Positions 61,568 to 64,000 of a DNA stretch of 64,000 bases are shown here, piece after piece. This DNA is from Deltaproteobacteria bacterium (GTDB lineage Bacteria; UBA10199; JACPAL01; GCA-016699445). The notes beneath the pieces were generated by a model. It saw nothing but the letters and a program-made list of their open reading frames with translations, did no database searches and had not been told where the DNA came from. Each line of letters starts with the position of its first letter. Positions within the stretch are counted from its first letter, which is position 1. The DNA is taken from positions 558,001-622,000 of the forward strand of contig CP064976.1 in the NCBI GenBank assembly GCA_016699445.1, written 5' to 3'. The position numbers were made by a program, and so were the translations under genes.

Positions 61568-62866
61568 GTGGCGTATGCTAAAAAAACTCTGACGTTTTTT
61601 TTAATCTCCAGCATCTTTTTTCAAAACCAATCTTTTGCTCTCGATCAAGCATCCAAAAGAAAAACTTCATCGTCTTACGTCACTGTTGCCTTAGTTCCAT
61701 TTGCTGAAAAACCTTCAGCTGATTTGACGCTACTTATTGGCAGAATGGAAAAGGAGCTTCAAAAGACTCATCAGGTTCAAGTTCTCGATAGAAAGAGCAC
61801 CAATGAAATACTGACAAATTACCTTTTTCACGTCTCGGAAATCTCCAAGCACAGTTCACAAGAGCAGCTCATTACAGAAGCACGTCAGAAACTTTTAGAT
61901 AATGATCTGGATGCAGCCAGAAAACTTTTAAATGAGTCCGAGAGAAGGATTCAGGACGAAATGAAGAAGGGTAAAAGTAATGACGGTCTCTCACAAATTT
62001 ATCTTCTTCGCGCCAAGATCTACAAAATTAGGAAAGAGAAGGATTCCGCTGAACAAGAGTATGAAAAACTTCTTTCTTTGAATCCTGATTTTCAATTGGA
62101 TCCAAGTTTATATACGCGTTGGGAAAGAGATGTCTTAAAAACAGCTAAAGACGCCGTGTTGTCTCGCAAAAGCGGTATTATTAAAGTTGTTTCCGATCCA
62201 GAAGCCTCTGAAGTTTTTTTAAACGGATTTTATCGTGGCATCAGTCCTCTTCAAATAGATCATTTACCCGCAGGGAAGCATGTCATTGAAGTGAAGACAG
62301 TTAATCACGATCCTTTCCTCCAACAAGTTGTTGTCAAAGAAGAGGAAGCTATCACCATAAAGCCATTTCTTGTTCGGAATGCACTCGCATCAGATCATCA
62401 TGAAGAAATAGTACGGCCTTCCAATTATAAAACCGAAGCGGCGTTATCTACGCTCATTTCAAATTTGGGATATCACTTAGGTGTTAGCAAGGTTGTCCTC
62501 GTCACTAATAAAAATGAAGCGGGCTTGAGTACTGTATTTTACCGTCTTGGAGATACATCGCTTGGATCCGTTCAAACTCTTCATTCTGTTCCTCTCGATC
62601 CTAAGAAGTACGACGTCTCTTTAGCTTCTCTCGTCAGTAAAATGAAGGAAGAAGCTAAGACAGATATTCTCAAGAATCCTGCCCAATACGCCAATCAAAC
62701 CGTAGGAAGTTTGGATCTTCAACAAAAGAGAAGAAAACCAGTCTACAAACGACCGCTTTTTTGGGTGTTGGTAGGGACAGGCGCAGCAACAGCTGGTGTG
62801 CTTGGAGTTATTTTGGGTGGAAGCGCATCTGCTGCTGGATCATCAGGAATATTGGTGGGCTTATGA
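61568..62866 (+). CDS. PEGA-domain envelope protein with signal peptide
   Basis: A 432-residue protein from GTG 61568, chosen because it gives a signal peptide (AYAKKTLTFFLISSIFFQNQ, then SFA) after a GGGGGAG site; the open frame extends to 61451 but the first 39 residues look non-coding. Next come an N-terminal domain (YVTVALVPFAEKPSADLTLL), a TPR-like helical stretch (SQIYLLRAKIYKIRKEKDSA) and a PEGA domain (GIIKVVSDPEASEVFLNGFYR, then LPAGKHVIEVK). A C-terminal membrane helix (FWVLVGTGAATAGVLGVILGG) ends it. PEGA proteins act at the envelope or S-layer; the exact role is unknown. It is coupled to the lipoprotein gene by ATGA. Confidence 0.8.
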   Translation: MAYAKKTLTFFLISSIFFQNQSFALDQASKRKTSSSYVTVALVPFAEKPSADLTLLIGRMEKELQKTHQVQVLDRKSTNEILTNYLFHVSEISKHSSQEQLITEARQKLLDNDLDAARKLLNESERRIQDEMKKGKSNDGLSQIYLLRAKIYKIRKEKDSAEQEYEKLLSLNPDFQLDPSLYTRWERDVLKTAKDAVLSRKSGIIKVVSDPEASEVFLNGFYRGISPLQIDHLPAGKHVIEVKTVNHDPFLQQVVVKEEEAITIKPFLVRNALASDHHEEIVRPSNYKTEAALSTLISNLGYHLGVSKVVLVTNKNEAGLSTVFYRLGDTSLGSVQTLHSVPLDPKKYDVSLASLVSKMKEEAKTDILKNPAQYANQTVGSLDLQQKRRKPVYKRPLFWVLVGTGAATAGVLGVILGGSASAAGSSGILVGL

Positions 62867-63672
62867 AAAAACTTTATCTCATTGTTGTAGCGTCACTTGC
62901 TCTATCAGCTTGTGGCGGAACTAGTCAGGATTTTTCACTAATTTCATTGAAGATAGAAAACTCACGGGCACCAGAGGGGTTTGCCGCTTTGACGACACAA
63001 CTTCCTTCATCTCGTTTGACCGTGACTCGATTCAAACTCACTGTTTCAGGGGAAGGAATTTCTTCTCCTATCATTGCCGAAGCGGATGGTAGTGCAACGG
63101 AAGTAGAAGTTTTGGAAATACCACCCGGGGTCAATCGATCTCTTTTGATACAAGCTTTCAACAGTGATGGCGAAGTGATTCGGAGAAGACAGATTGATGG
63201 GTTGAATCTCAATCCTGGAGTCATAACACCCATTCATACGTCATTAAATACGATCCCACTCATATTGAATCTTCGTAATGGCAATGTTGTTCAGGCAAAT
63301 AGTCTGAGACTCCAATGTTTTGGTGAGCCTGGTTCTAGTTTATCCATTACGGCAGAAGCGTCGAATGGAACTTCCATATCTTTGAATGAAAGTGTTTCGG
63401 ATCCTATTCTTGTCAGCCCTTCTGTTTCAACAGGTCTGGCTGATTATATTCCGCCAACTTCCCTTAGAGGACGGCAGAAATTAGAAGTGAGAGATTCACA
63501 ATCCGGAGAATCCTCTTCGGTTACTGTTCTTATTATTGATTCTAATCGTCCGGGAACTCGTCTTTCTGCCGCTGGAGGCTCTAATCCTTCTACTTCGCTC
63601 AATCCAGGTTTTGGCGGAAGGAAGAGCGTACAATTTCCAAAAATCATTTTAAATCAGGGAGGCAAACAATGA
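62863..63672 (+). CDS. Lipoprotein of unknown function
   Basis: A 269-residue lipoprotein: MKKLYLIVVASLALSACGGT has a clear lipobox (LSAC, Cys17). The mature part is Ser/Thr-rich and beta-strand-like (RLTVTRFKLTVSGEGISSPI, EVEVLEIPPGVNRSLLIQAFN). It resembles repeated domains seen in secreted deltaproteobacterial lipoproteins, but no named family is recognised. Asp is absent at +2, which favours the outer membrane. It overlaps the PEGA gene and the next lipoprotein gene by 4 bp each. Confidence 0.78.
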   Translation: MKKLYLIVVASLALSACGGTSQDFSLISLKIENSRAPEGFAALTTQLPSSRLTVTRFKLTVSGEGISSPIIAEADGSATEVEVLEIPPGVNRSLLIQAFNSDGEVIRRRQIDGLNLNPGVITPIHTSLNTIPLILNLRNGNVVQANSLRLQCFGEPGSSLSITAEASNGTSISLNESVSDPILVSPSVSTGLADYIPPTSLRGRQKLEVRDSQSGESSSVTVLIIDSNRPGTRLSAAGGSNPSTSLNPGFGGRKSVQFPKIILNQGGKQ

Positions 63673-64000
63673 AGTTTTCAAGATTAATTATCTTTTTAAG
63701 TCTTCTCACAATTCTTTCAGCGTGCGGAAGCGGTTCGAGTAGTGATTCTTCCGCAACAAGATCCATTCAAGTAAGGATAGGTGAGCCTGCATCATTATCA
63801 AGTTTGCCGCCTGATCAAAGAACGGTGACACTTGCTTTGTTTTATTTTGTCGATGGTCGAGAAGGCAGTAAAGCTTCCGAAGTTATTTTGACAGCTAATG
63901 CAGATCGATCAGCCTGGAATGGGAGAATCGATTCCTTGGCTCCCGGTCGTTACCTTGCAAAAGTTTTCCTTTCCCAATCCTGGAACGAGAATTCTGTTCA
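63669..64000 (+). CDS. Lipoprotein, N-terminal part (cut by window edge)
   Basis: Starts at ATG 63669 inside the previous stop (ATGA). It gives KFSRLIIFLSLLTILSACGSG with a lipobox (LSAC). The mature part begins SSSDSSATRSIQVRIG and continues RTVTLALFYFVDGREGSKA, patterned like the preceding lipoprotein (a domain ending in SLAPGRYLAKVFL parallels EIPPGVNRSLLIQAF). The frame is open to the window end, so at least 110 residues are present. It is the third gene of the PEGA operon, probably an envelope component. Confidence 0.8.
   Translation, partial: MKFSRLIIFLSLLTILSACGSGSSSDSSATRSIQVRIGEPASLSSLPPDQRTVTLALFYFVDGREGSKASEVILTANADRSAWNGRIDSLAPGRYLAKVFLSQSWNENSV

Noticed and set aside
63577..63600. 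CCTTCTACTTCGCTCAATCCAG as a degenerate interspersed repeat
   Set aside because: It resembles the CCTTCGACTTCGCTCAGG-type motif, but with several differences and inside an open lipoprotein frame; too weak to call.

Overview
The window looks like one chromosomal contig from a Gram-negative bacterium with moderate A+T content. It carries an outer-membrane secretin, a SecDF-YajC operon, sigma-54/FHA regulation, PEGA-domain and lipoprotein genes and a nonulosonic-acid glycosylation locus. Together these suggest an environmental deltaproteobacterium-like or Bdellovibrionota-like lineage; that placement is an inference, since no rRNA is present.

Layout: (1) 1-15361, surface glycan locus: a truncated nucleotide-sugar dehydrogenase, an epimerase and a glycosyltransferase, then a tightly overlapping legionaminic-acid operon (legB, legC, hisF-like, hisH-like, ptmG-like amidotransferase, ptmF-like oxidoreductase, legF, ptmA, legI, legG, ptmE). 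A DUF4143 ATPase follows, then legH on the other strand. (2) 15.4-19.2 kb: panE, tadA, an HTH-receiver regulator, a structured leader and an HDOD gene. (3) 19.2-24.9 kb: tgt-yajC-secD-secF-recJ. (4) 25-31.4 kb: phasin-like protein, lytic transglycosylase, queC-DUF366-queE, dgt and a Maf-type glycosyltransferase. (5) 31.4-49.5 kb: a ferritin-like protein, Slt and an MSHA-like type IV pilus cluster on the minus strand (secretin, PilO/N/M, MshN-like, MshM-like, five minor pilins, major pilin, PilC, PilB) with divergent pilT. The cluster is interrupted by a VapBC-type pair and a DUF4143 cassette. (6) 49.5-55.9 kb: glycosyltransferase, unknown gene, three tRNAs (Lys, Leu, Arg), pirin, LuxR-type regulator, cytochrome b561, apaG. 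(7) 56.2-59.7 kb: accessory segment with DUF1016 nuclease and DUF1376 replication-like genes, each preceded by a copy of the same 78-bp leader. (8) 59.7-64 kb: an FHA-sigma54 activator divergent from a PEGA/lipoprotein operon.

Three cross-cutting signals stand out. First, palindromic repeat elements have inserted in frame inside two nonulosonate genes, and short repeats form the end of a third gene and the space before two starts. Second, many otherwise intact genes are broken by single-base shortfalls, mostly in homopolymers (ptmG, the HDOD gene, Maf, slt, DUF4143, the 51-52 kb gene), with nonsense codons in pilC and one unknown gene; this is most simply consensus error, but could be real decay. 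Third, recJ has lost the segment carrying its DHH motif in frame.

Functionally, the sugar locus should make CMP-legionaminic acid, probably an acetamidino derivative. Maf, and possibly the GT4 enzymes, are candidate transferases, with flagellin or pilin as plausible but unproven acceptors.
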